Positions 19,101 through 27,916 of a DNA stretch of 64,000 bases are shown here, in pieces (positions within the stretch are counted from its first letter, which is position 1; each line of letters starts with the position of its first letter). Source of the stretch: Verrucomicrobiota bacterium (GTDB lineage Bacteria; Verrucomicrobiota; Verrucomicrobiia; CAIQCK01). The position numbers and the translations under genes were made by a program. The notes beneath the pieces were generated by a model, which was not told where the DNA came from, made no database searches, and saw nothing but the letters and a program-made list of their open reading frames with translations. The stretch lies in assembly GCA_016222825.1 (NCBI GenBank), contig JACRQF010000010.1, positions 558,001-622,000 of the forward strand, given 5' to 3'.

Positions 19101-20672
19101 ATGAACACGAAACTCATGCAGTGGGGCGCGGCGATGGTCGTGCTGGGCGTCGGTTCGTTTTTGCTGCCGATGCTTGGCATTCAGTTCCGCATCTTCAACC
19201 TCTTCGGCGCGCACCAAACCGAAGCCGCCATCGGTTCGATTGTCATCGGCGCGGTTCTGTTCATCGTCTGCGCCATCCGCGGAAGATCCGACTCCGCTTC
19301 CGAACCGGCACAGCCAAACGCGCCGACCGCTTCCGTGCCGCCGCCTCTGCCTCCGCCGGCCAGCGGCGCGTCCTCTCCCGCCACCTGCCCGAAGTGCGGC
19401 GCGAAGGCCGCTGCCGGCGACCGGTTCTGCATGGAGTGCGGTGGGCCATTGCCCGCCGTCGTCCCTGCGCCTCCGCCGCCCCAACAACAACCGCCTGCGC
19501 AAGCGCCGCCCGTCATCCAACCACCCGCGCCCGCCCGCCGCCGAAAATCCGGCTGTCTGATCTCCCTCGCCGTCCTGTTGCTGTTGCTCGGGGGCGGCGC
19601 GTGGGTCTTTATGGGAATGCCGAAGCCTTACCAGCCGCCGGCACGCACCGAGCCGGCCGTGCCGGCGCGCATGGCGGGAACGCTCGCGGAATTCCCCGTG
19701 GACCCGTCACCAACGCAGCCGTTGCAGCCCACCGAAGTCGTCTCGCAAAGTTTTCAACCCACCGGTTACGGCACAACGGCATCCCAAAAGGTCCAAGCCC
19801 CCGCCGAGTCGCTTCCGCCCGGACTCAACACCAGTTCGATTCCCACGGTGGCTTCCGCGATGACCAGCTCGACCTATCGCAGCGGCGACGATCCGCAATC
19901 CCCGCCGGTCTATGTTCACGTCATGCAAACCGGCCAGAACCCCGCGCTCGCGGGCCAGTTCGCGCAGGGCATCGCGCAAAACAGCGGCGCGACGCTCCAA
20001 GGCGCGCGCGTGCAGAGTCCGCAAGGGCAGGTTTACCAAGGCTACACGGTGCGCACCGTGACGATCCTGGTTTATATCCTGATGAACCCGAACGCGGGCA
20101 CCCTCATCATCCTTTACGCACCGCGGCCTGAGTCGTTTGCCGCCACGCAACGGCTCGCCGGCAGCGTCGGCAACGGCCGCGGCCTGCGGGACTATCCGCA
20201 AATCGCGGACCCCTACGCCTCATTGCCGGCCGCGCCACCGCCCGGCTACCAGCTTGCCAACATGCGCGGCTTCACCGGCGGCCAGATCAACGCCGCCCTC
20301 GCGCGCATGGAACAACAAATCGGCCGCGACGCCACCTCGCAACTCAACCAGGCGCTCAACACCGTCCGCGTGTTCATCCCCGACCACGGCATGTTTGCGA
20401 CCTACCGGGACCCGCGGGGCCAGGAGAAAGGCGTGCTCATTGGCGGCTACGGTTCGCATTTCCGCGCGCGAGCCGCCTGGCGGTTTTTGTTCTGGACTTT
20501 CGGCTGGGTCATGCAACGCAACGACACCCTCGGCTTTGAGGCGCTGACCATCACCGACAGCGGCTCGCGCATCATGATCTTCCAGAAAGGCCCCTACATC
20601 GGCCTCGCCGCCGTGCCCGGCGCGTGCGGCGAACGCGAGTTGTTCGACCTGACTCGCAGCGTTCAGTTCTGA
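19101..20672 (+). CDS. Zinc-ribbon membrane protein with large soluble C-terminal domain
   Basis: 523 residues from ATG 19101, with AGAGGAAAGG 8 nt upstream. Two membrane helices at 8-27 and 43-59; a Pro-rich linker; a zinc ribbon at 96-113 (CPKCG and CMECG); a second Pro/Gln-rich linker; and a third helix at about 150-172 (ISLAVLLLLLGGGAWVFMG). The linker motif AGTLAEFPVDPSPTQP follows, then a C-terminal domain of about 300 residues with no family I recognise (GYQLANMRGFTGGQINAALA). Divergent from the minus-strand operon and 3 bp before the next gene. Confidence 0.7.
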   Translation: MNTKLMQWGAAMVVLGVGSFLLPMLGIQFRIFNLFGAHQTEAAIGSIVIGAVLFIVCAIRGRSDSASEPAQPNAPTASVPPPLPPPASGASSPATCPKCGAKAAAGDRFCMECGGPLPAVVPAPPPPQQQPPAQAPPVIQPPAPARRRKSGCLISLAVLLLLLGGGAWVFMGMPKPYQPPARTEPAVPARMAGTLAEFPVDPSPTQPLQPTEVVSQSFQPTGYGTTASQKVQAPAESLPPGLNTSSIPTVASAMTSSTYRSGDDPQSPPVYVHVMQTGQNPALAGQFAQGIAQNSGATLQGARVQSPQGQVYQGYTVRTVTILVYILMNPNAGTLIILYAPRPESFAATQRLAGSVGNGRGLRDYPQIADPYASLPAAPPPGYQLANMRGFTGGQINAALARMEQQIGRDATSQLNQALNTVRVFIPDHGMFATYRDPRGQEKGVLIGGYGSHFRARAAWRFLFWTFGWVMQRNDTLGFEALTITDSGSRIMIFQKGPYIGLAAVPGACGERELFDLTRSVQF

Positions 20673-20675
20673 GCA

Positions 20676-22073
20676 ATGAGACGGACCCAGACTATGAATG
20701 CGACTTCCGACGCCAACCTCCGGCGTGACCCGCAGCGCGGCAGCGTCCAGAAACCGGTCCTCTGGATTGCGAGCATCGCGCTGCTGGCGGCGCTGGCGGG
20801 AGGCGGCATCTTCCTCTGGAAATCCGGCGACGCCCAGCCTGCGAAACCTCCCAGTCGCCTCGCCGGCACCGTCACCGAGTTCTCCTTGTCCCAGATTCCC
20901 GCTGTCACGCAGCAACCGACGCCCGTCGCCAAGCCTGGTCCCACGTCGAGCGCAACTGTCAAACCAGCCGTCGAACCGAGAAGCAAGCCCGACGATGGCA
21001 CCGGCACTCAGGTCGTCGTCGTGCGCAAACCTGATCTGCCAGCTTCTTCGAGCACCAGCCCCTCGCCGCCCTCCAAAACCGCTGGCGTCAGCGCGACGCC
21101 AGCGCCTCCGACGACGATCGGCCCCTATTCTCCGCAGAAGCCGCAGCCGCTCGTTCCGCTCGCTCCCATCACGCCACCACCGATGCCCTCGGCCGCGTCG
21201 CAGCAACCGCTGAAGCCCACCCCGGAACCAGTGACTATCGTCGCGACCCGCCCGCCTGTCGCACCGCAGACCGTCGCTTCAACAAGCATCTCCCACCCGC
21301 CGATGCCGCCGCCCCAGCGCGTCCTTTTCTCCGACAGTTTCCGCCGGGCCGACGCGGGACCGTGGGCGCTTGGCATGAGTGACCTCGCTTTCGGCGGCTC
21401 GGCGCGCGTCCTTTATCTGCCGCTGGGCGGCGGCCCCAACGTCGTCGGCGCGATCATTTGCGGCGGCGTGCTGCAAAACAAGTCGCTCGACTACGGCGGC
21501 ATCCAGTTCGCCCGCTCGCTCAACGACCGCGGCGTTGACATCGGCCAGGACCTCAACATCCGCGCCGACATTTTCGTCCCCACCGACGCCGAGCGCCACA
21601 TCACGCAAGCCGGCCCTTACTTCCGCAGCCGCGCCGCCGCGGCGGGCGACGGCATCATTGGCGGCACCTCCGCCGGCTACTGGATCATGCTGTGCAGCAA
21701 CGGCGAGGTCATCGTCAAACTCCTCAACGGCGCCGCGCCCAGTCCGTTCGCTGCCAGCAGCGGTCGGCTGCCGGGCTTCGATCCGCGGGCTTACCACACG
21801 CTGGAGATGGCAGCACAAGGCGAGTCGCTGGAAGTCGCCCTCGATGGCCGGCTGCTGATGTTCCGCCAAGCGGGCCGTTATGTGACGCGCGTGCGAATTC
21901 CGCCGGTCTGGCTAGGTCCGCCGCCGACCGGTTTCAACAACGGCACCGCCGGCATCTGGTTCGGCTGCGAAGACAACCGCGGCAAGATCGGCGGCCAGTG
22001 CGTCGCCAACCTGGTCGTGACGCGCTACGGCCCGCTCTCCGGCCTGCCCGTCTATAATCCCTACACCCGATGA
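20676..22073 (+). CDS. Single-pass membrane protein with LamG-like C-terminal domain
   Basis: 465 residues from ATG 20676; ATG 20694 (MNATSDANL) is an alternative and neither has a strong Shine-Dalgarno. One membrane helix at about 28-48 (VLWIASIALLAALAGGGIFLW). The linker motif SRLAGTVTEFSLSQIPAV echoes the AGTLAEF motif of the preceding protein. A 150-residue Pro/Thr/Ser linker leads to a beta-sandwich domain from about residue 210 (VLFSDSFRRADAGPWALGM), resembling secreted LamG/3-keto-disaccharide-hydrolase-like folds. Probably exposed outside the cytoplasmic membrane. The stop overlaps the next start as ATGA. Confidence 0.65.
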   Translation: MRRTQTMNATSDANLRRDPQRGSVQKPVLWIASIALLAALAGGGIFLWKSGDAQPAKPPSRLAGTVTEFSLSQIPAVTQQPTPVAKPGPTSSATVKPAVEPRSKPDDGTGTQVVVVRKPDLPASSSTSPSPPSKTAGVSATPAPPTTIGPYSPQKPQPLVPLAPITPPPMPSAASQQPLKPTPEPVTIVATRPPVAPQTVASTSISHPPMPPPQRVLFSDSFRRADAGPWALGMSDLAFGGSARVLYLPLGGGPNVVGAIICGGVLQNKSLDYGGIQFARSLNDRGVDIGQDLNIRADIFVPTDAERHITQAGPYFRSRAAAAGDGIIGGTSAGYWIMLCSNGEVIVKLLNGAAPSPFAASSGRLPGFDPRAYHTLEMAAQGESLEVALDGRLLMFRQAGRYVTRVRIPPVWLGPPPTGFNNGTAGIWFGCEDNRGKIGGQCVANLVVTRYGPLSGLPVYNPYTR

Positions 22074-23107
22074 TCGGCTTCTCTTTCCGGCTCACGGTAT
22101 CAGTCCATCTTCTGCCACTGTTTCTGCTGCTGCTCTGTTCGTGCCAGCCGCGACACGCGGAGAGAACCGTCGTCGTTTATGCGTCCATAGACCAGGTCGT
22201 TTCGGAGCCAATCCTGAAACAATTTGAAACCGCCACCGGCATTCGCGTGCTGCCGGTCTATGATGTCGAGGCGACCAAGACCACCGGCCTCGCCAACCGC
22301 CTGATCGCTGAGAAACCCCATCCGCAAGCCGACGTGTTCCTCAGCGGCGAATTCTCGCAAACGCTGTTGCTCAAGAACCAGGGCGTCCTCGCCGCCTACC
22401 GCTCGCCCGCCGCCGCCGACCTGCCAGCGCAATTCGCCGACGCCGACGGCTTCTGGACCGGCATCGGCGGACGCGCCCGCATCCTGCTCGTCAACACCCG
22501 CCGCGTGCCCCGCGACCGGTTTCCCCGCTCGATCTTCGACCTGCTCGACGAGCGATGGCCCGCCGACCAACTCGCCATCGGGCTGCCGCTCTTCGGCACG
22601 TCGGCCACCCACGCCGCCGCGCTCTACGCCGCGCTCGGGCCGGAGAAGGCGCGCGATTTCTACCGCCGGCTCCGGGCGCGCGGCGTCCGCGTTGTGGACG
22701 GCAACTCCGTCGTGCGCAATCTCGTTGTGCGCGGCGATCTGGCCTTCGGTCTCACCGACACCGACGACGCGTGCGAGGCGCTGCGCAACGGCGCGCCCGT
22801 GGCCATCGTCGTGCCCGACCAGGCGGAATCGGGCTTGGGGACGCTGGCCATCCCCGGCACAGCGGCGTTGATCGCCCGCGCGCCGCATCCTGCCGAAGGT
22901 CGCCAGTTGCTTGACTTCCTGCTGTCGAAAGCGATGGAGGAGCAACTGGCCGCGATGGGTTGGAGCCAGGTTCCGCTGCGCCCGTCGGTGGCCGCGCCGG
23001 CGTGGCTGCCGCCCGGCGGATTCAAGCAGATGTCCGTGAACCTGGCCGATGTCTTTGCCCAGTTGTCCACCAGCAAAAAGGACCTCACCGATATTTTTCT
23101 GAGATGA
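22070..23107 (+). CDS. ABC transporter substrate-binding lipoprotein, Fe3+ (FbpA-like) family
   Basis: 345 residues. Lipobox LLLLCSC at the end of the signal peptide predicts a lipoprotein. The mature part starts TVVVYASIDQVVSEPILKQF and continues FETATGIRVLPVYDVEATKT, ADVFLSGEFSQTLLL and DGFWTGIGGRARILLVNT, the pattern of FbpA/AfuA type-II binding proteins. Members bind ferric iron, 2-aminoethylphosphonate or similar anions; the ligand is not certain. Starts inside the stop of the preceding membrane protein (ATGA), tying the two functions together. Confidence 0.85.
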   Translation: MIGFSFRLTVSVHLLPLFLLLLCSCQPRHAERTVVVYASIDQVVSEPILKQFETATGIRVLPVYDVEATKTTGLANRLIAEKPHPQADVFLSGEFSQTLLLKNQGVLAAYRSPAAADLPAQFADADGFWTGIGGRARILLVNTRRVPRDRFPRSIFDLLDERWPADQLAIGLPLFGTSATHAAALYAALGPEKARDFYRRLRARGVRVVDGNSVVRNLVVRGDLAFGLTDTDDACEALRNGAPVAIVVPDQAESGLGTLAIPGTAALIARAPHPAEGRQLLDFLLSKAMEEQLAAMGWSQVPLRPSVAAPAWLPPGGFKQMSVNLADVFAQLSTSKKDLTDIFLR

Positions 23108-23120
23108 TGCCCTGGACTGA

Positions 23121-24701
23121 ATGAAAACGAGCGGCATTCTCAGCCGAGGCATCGGCGGCTTCCTCTTCGTCCTCGTCGTGTTAGGACCGGTGCTCGCGCT
23201 GGCGGCGCGCAGCATCCATGATGTTGCATCCGGCCACGCGGACTGGTTGCTGCTGGCGCTGCCAACGGGACGGCGGCTGCAACTGCTCCTGCAAAGCGTC
23301 GGCTTCGCCGCCTCGGTCGCGCTCGCCGGGACATGCGCCGGCTTTGTTGCCGCGACGGCGCTCTGGCGGTGGCGCTCCGGCTTTCGCCCCCTGCTGCTGG
23401 TCATGGCACTGTTGCCGGCCTACGTCCATACGCTGGCGTGGTCAACCGCATTCGCCGCGCTCAACGCGCTCCTCGAACCTCTTGGCTTCGCCGGCATCCC
23501 GCTTCGCGGATGGGGCGGCGCGATCTTCATTCAAACGATGGCGTTGCTGCCCGCCGGCGTCTATCTCGCGCTCGTCGGCCTCGAATCGCTCGACCGTAAT
23601 CTCATCGAAGCCGCGCGGCTCGCCGCGCCGGACGCGAAGGTGCTGGGCCGCGTCATCTTGCCGCTCGCCGCGCCGATGCTGGCCGCCGGTGCTGGTCTGC
23701 TGTTCTTGCTGAGCCTGATTGACTACACCGTGCCCTCGCTCTGTCTGGTAAATGTCTATGCGCTGGAAATCTTCGCCGAATTCGGCGCGAGCAACGAGCC
23801 GGGGCGCGCGTTCCTGCTGTCGCTGCCGCTGCTGGTCGTGACGCTGGCGGCGCTGTCGTTTGCGCACGACCGCGTCAAACACGCCGCGCAAACCACCGGA
23901 GGCCCGCGCGCGGCCCGACCGCTCCCGCCTCGATGGCCGCCTTGGTTTCAGCGCCTGCAATGCGGCGCGCTTGCTCTGCTTGCGCTGCAAATCGCCGTCC
24001 CGCTGGCGACGCTCGGCGTGACGGCCTCCGGCTGGCGGGCGACAGCGGACGCGGTGTCGGCGGCGCGCAATGAGGTGTTCTTCTCGTTTGGCGTCTGCGC
24101 CGCCACGGCACTGCTCTGCCTGGCGCTTTCCCCTTTGGCGGCGCTCTGGCTATGGCAGCGGAGCCACCGCAACGCTTCCGTCTGGCTGCTGTTGTTTGTG
24201 CCGCTGGCCGTGCCCGCGCCGTTGGCAGGCATCGGTTTGATCGCGCTTTGGAACCAGCCGGATTGGCACCCGCTTTACGGCACCCGGTTGATGCCCGTGC
24301 TGGCGGGCGCGGCGAGATTCTGCTCCGTCGCGGCGATGGTGCTTCTGGCCCAGCTTCGTCAAACCGACCCGTTGCTGTTCGACGCAACGCGCGTGTTTCA
24401 ACGCCGCCCGTGGCGCGGCTGGTGGCGCGTGCGGCTGCCGATGCTCGCGCCGGGACTGCTCGCCGCGGGCTGCATCGTGTTTGCGCTGGCGCTGGGCGAG
24501 CTTGGCGCGACCCTGATCGTTGCGCCGCCGGGCCACGCGACACTAACGATGCGCATTTACAATTACCTCCACTACGGCGCGTCAGCCACCGTGGCGGCCC
24601 TGTGTCTGACCATGACGCTGCTCACACTGGCTGCGGCCGGTCTGGCAGCCGCCGCGTTGAAGATATGGCACCGCGTCAACTCGAACGAAGACCCATCATG
24701 A
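23121..24701 (+). CDS. ABC transporter permease, fused two-domain FbpB type
   Basis: 526 residues with about twelve membrane helices, in two homologous halves as in FbpB/ThiP permeases. Each half has an EAA-like loop that docks the ATPase: SLDRNLIEAARLAAPDAKVL in the first and DATRVFQRRPWRGWWRVRLP in the second. 13 bp after the binding-protein gene and overlapping the ATPase gene by 4 bp (ATGA). Imports the ligand delivered by the lipoprotein. Confidence 0.88.
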   Translation: MKTSGILSRGIGGFLFVLVVLGPVLALAARSIHDVASGHADWLLLALPTGRRLQLLLQSVGFAASVALAGTCAGFVAATALWRWRSGFRPLLLVMALLPAYVHTLAWSTAFAALNALLEPLGFAGIPLRGWGGAIFIQTMALLPAGVYLALVGLESLDRNLIEAARLAAPDAKVLGRVILPLAAPMLAAGAGLLFLLSLIDYTVPSLCLVNVYALEIFAEFGASNEPGRAFLLSLPLLVVTLAALSFAHDRVKHAAQTTGGPRAARPLPPRWPPWFQRLQCGALALLALQIAVPLATLGVTASGWRATADAVSAARNEVFFSFGVCAATALLCLALSPLAALWLWQRSHRNASVWLLLFVPLAVPAPLAGIGLIALWNQPDWHPLYGTRLMPVLAGAARFCSVAAMVLLAQLRQTDPLLFDATRVFQRRPWRGWWRVRLPMLAPGLLAAGCIVFALALGELGATLIVAPPGHATLTMRIYNYLHYGASATVAALCLTMTLLTLAAAGLAAAALKIWHRVNSNEDPS

Positions 24702-25351
24702 TCTCTGTCTCCCGACTCACCAAACTCTTCGGCAACACCACGGCGCTCGATGGCGTGACGCTCTCGGTAGCGCCGGGCCAGACGCTTGCGGTCGTGGGGC
24801 CGTCGGGCTGCGGCAAGACGACGTTGCTGCGGCTCGTCGCGGGCCTGGAAAAGCCCGACGAAGGCGAGGTGGTTCTGCACGGAACCGTGGCGAGCCGACC
24901 CGGCTGGGCGCTGCCGCCGCATGAGCGCAACGTGGGCTTTGTGTTTCAGTCGGCGGCGCTTTGGCCGCACATGAGCGTGGCGCAAAACATTTCCTTCGGC
25001 ATGAACGCCCGACCGCGCGACCAAGCCCGCGCAACGCTTGCGGCGCTGCTCGACCAGCTTGATCTCCGGGAACTCGCCGGCCGCCATCCACACCAACTCT
25101 CAGGCGGGCAGGCGCGCCGCGTGGCGCTGGCTCGCGCGCTCGCGCCGCAGCCAAGAATCCTGCTGCTGGACGAGCCGTTGACCAACCTCGATGGCGAGCT
25201 GAAAAGCCGCGTGCTCGGCGTGATTCAAGACGCGATTCGCGCCACGCGGCCGGCCGTGATCCACGTCACGCACGATCCCGCCGAGGCTGCGGCGCTTGGC
25301 GCGCAGACGCTGACGTTGCGGGAAGGAAGGATCGTCGGAGGCGGCGCATGA
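24698..25351 (+). CDS. ABC transporter ATP-binding protein, FbpC type
   Basis: 217 residues from ATG 24698, chosen because it overlaps the permease stop as ATGA; a longer open frame upstream is only a shadow. Walker A GPSGCGKTT, Q-loop VFQSAALWPH, signature LSGGQARRVALARAL, Walker B ILLLDEPLTNLD and switch His VTHDPAEAAAL. Short for the FbpC group: it lacks the C-terminal TOBE regulatory domain that longer members carry. Confidence 0.9.
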   Translation: MISVSRLTKLFGNTTALDGVTLSVAPGQTLAVVGPSGCGKTTLLRLVAGLEKPDEGEVVLHGTVASRPGWALPPHERNVGFVFQSAALWPHMSVAQNISFGMNARPRDQARATLAALLDQLDLRELAGRHPHQLSGGQARRVALARALAPQPRILLLDEPLTNLDGELKSRVLGVIQDAIRATRPAVIHVTHDPAEAAALGAQTLTLREGRIVGGGA

Positions 25352-26337
25352 AGTTACTGAAGGCGATCTTCCAGACGCTGCTGGGCATTGCGCTGGTGGT
25401 CGGCGTCGCGTGGCTGCTTCAAAAACCGAAGCCGCAGCCGCAACTGCCGGCCGGCTGGCAACTGATCCGCCCGCCCGCCGACGTGATGACGCTGGTCGAG
25501 GACGGCCCCGTCATCTGGAGCGGCGGCCGCGATGGTGTCGTCACACTGGACGCGATCAGCGGACGCATCATCGAAACAATCAAGGGGGACGTGGCGTTCA
25601 ACTACGTCTCGGCCATCGTATTGGACCGCGCCGCTCATCGCGTCTGGGTCGGCCACGGCAGCGGCCTAAGCGTGCGCGAGCAGAACCGTTGGCACACCGT
25701 GACCGCGCGCGACGGCCTCGTGGACAACCAGGTGTTGGCGCTATGCCTGACCCGCTCCGGCGACCTCTGGGCCGGCAGCGCCCACGGACTGGCGCGGTTC
25801 TCGCGCGGCGCATGGAAGACCTTCACGTCCGCCAACGGCCTTGCGAGCGAAGCGGTTTCCGCAATGCTGGAGGATCGCGGCGGCCGGTTGTGGTTCGGCG
25901 ACGGTTACAGCCCGCAGGGTGGCCTGACGATGTTCGATGGCACACGCTGGCAGGCGTTCGGCACAACGAACGGCCTGGCGCACGCCTCAGTCAACGCCAT
26001 CTGCGAAGACCGCGACGGCCGCCTCTGGTTCGCAACGGGTTTCAGTTCGCGCGGCGCAGCAAGTTCTCTGCACGGCTCGACGTGGAAAACGCTCACACAG
26101 GCTGACGGGCTGGCCGGCCCAAAGGTGCGGTCTATTTTTCAGGACAGCGCCGGCGCGATGTGGTTCGGGTCGGAATATGACGGTATCGCGCGCTTGCACG
26201 GCGGCCGGCGGGACGTGTTCACGCCACGGACGGGTCTGGCCGGATGGGAAGTCAAGACGATGATCGAGGATGCGCGCGGCAACTTCTGGCTGGGAACCGA
26301 GGATGGCATCACGCGCATCCGGGCTGCGGCCAACTGA
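25348..26337 (+). CDS. Membrane-anchored two-component-regulator-type beta-propeller protein
   Basis: 329 residues. One N-terminal membrane helix (residues 3-25), then about six propeller blades with the repeated phrase of reg_prop domains: DRGGRLWFGDGYS, DRDGRLWFATGFS, DSAGAMWFGSEYD and DARGNFWLGTEDG. These blades normally form periplasmic sensor heads of hybrid kinases; here there is no kinase part. ATGA overlap with the ATPase gene makes it the fourth coupled gene of the transporter operon. It may sense or bind the transported ligand; this is inference. Confidence 0.75.
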   Translation: MKLLKAIFQTLLGIALVVGVAWLLQKPKPQPQLPAGWQLIRPPADVMTLVEDGPVIWSGGRDGVVTLDAISGRIIETIKGDVAFNYVSAIVLDRAAHRVWVGHGSGLSVREQNRWHTVTARDGLVDNQVLALCLTRSGDLWAGSAHGLARFSRGAWKTFTSANGLASEAVSAMLEDRGGRLWFGDGYSPQGGLTMFDGTRWQAFGTTNGLAHASVNAICEDRDGRLWFATGFSSRGAASSLHGSTWKTLTQADGLAGPKVRSIFQDSAGAMWFGSEYDGIARLHGGRRDVFTPRTGLAGWEVKTMIEDARGNFWLGTEDGITRIRAAAN

Positions 26338-26374
26338 GGACAACCGGCAACAGAACCATCCACGCGCGAGAAGA

Positions 26375-26452
26375 TGGTCGGGGCGGCGGGATTTGAACCC
26401 GCGACCTCTTGGTCCCGAACCAAGCGCGCTAGCCAAGCTGCGCTACGCCCCG
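26375..26452 (-). tRNA. tRNA-Pro (anticodon CGG)
   Basis: Complete cloverleaf on the minus strand. The acceptor stem CGGGGCG pairs with CGCCCCG. The anticodon stem CTTGG/CCAAG closes loop TTCGGGA, giving anticodon CGG for CCG codons. The T arm GCGGGTTCAAATCCCGC is standard. The 3' end reads ACCA, so CCA is encoded in the DNA. Confidence 0.95.
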
Positions 26453-26565
26453 GCCGAACTGCGCGGCGGACGGTCATTCAGACGCGTCTGCCTGCGCAAA
26501 GGAGCCGTGTTGGTAACACAAACTACCGATACTGTCCACGCAAACTTCGCCTTCCGCACGCTTTT

Positions 26566-27246
26566 TTAATCGTTCCACCCGAATTCCCCCCGCAGCGGCA
26601 CAAAGACGCAGCCGCCGAGTTCCTTCTCGTGATACGTCACCTCCCCCGTGCGCTCGATCCGCAATAGATTCTGATGATGACGCAGCCCGACCGGCGCCAG
26701 CAACCGGCCACCAATGGCCAGTTGACGTTTCACCGGCTGTGGAACCTCCGGCGCGGCCGCCGTGTAGAAGATCGCGTCGAACGGCGCGTGTTCCAGCCAA
26801 CCCGCGCTTCCGTCGCCCTCGCGCAATGTCACGTTCTCCAAGTCGAGCCGCGCCAGCCGCTCCCGTGCTTCGGCCAGCAACTCCGGAATCCGCTCCACGC
26901 TGAACACCCGCGCCACGAGTTGCGCCAGCAGCGCCGCCTGGTAGCCGGAACCCGTGCCAATCTCCAGCACGCGGTCCGTCGGCCGCAGCCGCGCCGCCTC
27001 CAGCATCCACGCCACCATGTAAGGCTGCGAAATTGTCTGACCACAGCCAATCTCCACCGGATGATCCGCGTAAGCCTCCGACAAGCTGGCGCTCGGACAA
27101 AACAAATGGCGCGGCGCCTTGGCGAACGCCGCCAGCACGCGCTCGTCGCGAATGTTCCGGCCGCGCAACTGCTCGGCAATCATCTTCGCGCTCCAATACT
27201 CCGGCGTGTCGTGCTGCCGAGCGGGGCGGTAGCCGTCAGTGCTCAT
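26566..27246 (-). CDS. pcm: Protein-L-isoaspartate O-methyltransferase
   Basis: 226 residues, family length. Repairs isoaspartyl residues in aged proteins with S-adenosylmethionine. N-terminal helix ERVLAAFAKAPRHLFCP, then GCGQTISQPYMVAWMLE (substrate-binding signature), the SAM motif VLEIGTGSGYQAALLAQL and RVFSVERIPELL. The start overlaps the end of the upstream glycosyltransferase by 11 bp, so it is in the same transcript, the last protein gene before the tRNA. Confidence 0.95.
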   Translation of the reverse strand: MSTDGYRPARQHDTPEYWSAKMIAEQLRGRNIRDERVLAAFAKAPRHLFCPSASLSEAYADHPVEIGCGQTISQPYMVAWMLEAARLRPTDRVLEIGTGSGYQAALLAQLVARVFSVERIPELLAEARERLARLDLENVTLREGDGSAGWLEHAPFDAIFYTAAAPEVPQPVKRQLAIGGRLLAPVGLRHHQNLLRIERTGEVTYHEKELGGCVFVPLRGEFGWND

Positions 27247-27913
27247 AGCAATAACGTAGCAGCAACCGGACCACCCGCAGCGTGTCCTTGATCGGCCGGA
27301 TGTGGCTATGCTCGTCCGCGTAGATCGTCGTCACCGGCGCGCTCGCAATGCGATGGCCCGCGCGCGCGGCAAGAATCAGCATCTCGCTGTCAGCCTCGTA
27401 ATGGTCCGCCGTCAGTTTCAGCGCATCGAGCAGGCTGCGGTGGAGCAAACGGAACCCGCATTGGCTGTCCGGCAACGGCTGCCGGCACATCCGACTCAGC
27501 ACCCACGAGCTGAAACGGTTTCCCACGTAGTGTGTGAACGGCATGCTCTCCGCCTGCGTCATCCGGTTGCCAAGGACGAACTTCGCCCCGCCGTCACGCC
27601 CGGCGAACAGCCGCGGGATGTCGTCCGGGTTGTGCTGGCCGTCCGCGTCGAGCAGCACGATCCACTCGCAGCCCAGTTCCCCGCACCGCGCCAGCCCGGT
27701 CTTGAGCGCCGCGCCCTTGCCGCGGTTGGTCGCGTGCCGAATGACCTCCGCGCCAGCGGCACGGGCCTCCTCGCCGCTGCCGTCGGTGGAGCCGTCGTCC
27801 ACGACCAACACGCGCCCGACGCGAGCCACCGTCCGCTGCACGACCTTGCCGACATGATTCGCGGCGTTATAAACGGGAATCAAGGCGACGACGTTGGCGG
27901 ACGCAGGATTCAT
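27236..27913 (-). CDS. Family 2 glycosyltransferase (dolichol-phosphate mannosyltransferase-like)
   Basis: 225 residues from ATG 27911-27913. GT-A fold: VVALIPVYNAANHVGKVV at the start, VLVVDDGSTDGSGEEA, and the metal-binding DXD region WIVLLDADGQHNPDDIPRL. The size and motif pattern match DPM1-like transferases that move a sugar from a nucleotide donor to a polyprenyl phosphate or lipid. No membrane helix. Lies in an envelope-lipid operon, so a lipid or surface-glycan acceptor is likely. Confidence 0.85.
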   Translation of the reverse strand: MNPASANVVALIPVYNAANHVGKVVQRTVARVGRVLVVDDGSTDGSGEEARAAGAEVIRHATNRGKGAALKTGLARCGELGCEWIVLLDADGQHNPDDIPRLFAGRDGGAKFVLGNRMTQAESMPFTHYVGNRFSSWVLSRMCRQPLPDSQCGFRLLHRSLLDALKLTADHYEADSEMLILAARAGHRIASAPVTTIYADEHSHIRPIKDTLRVVRLLLRYCYEH

Positions 27914-27916
27914 GAA

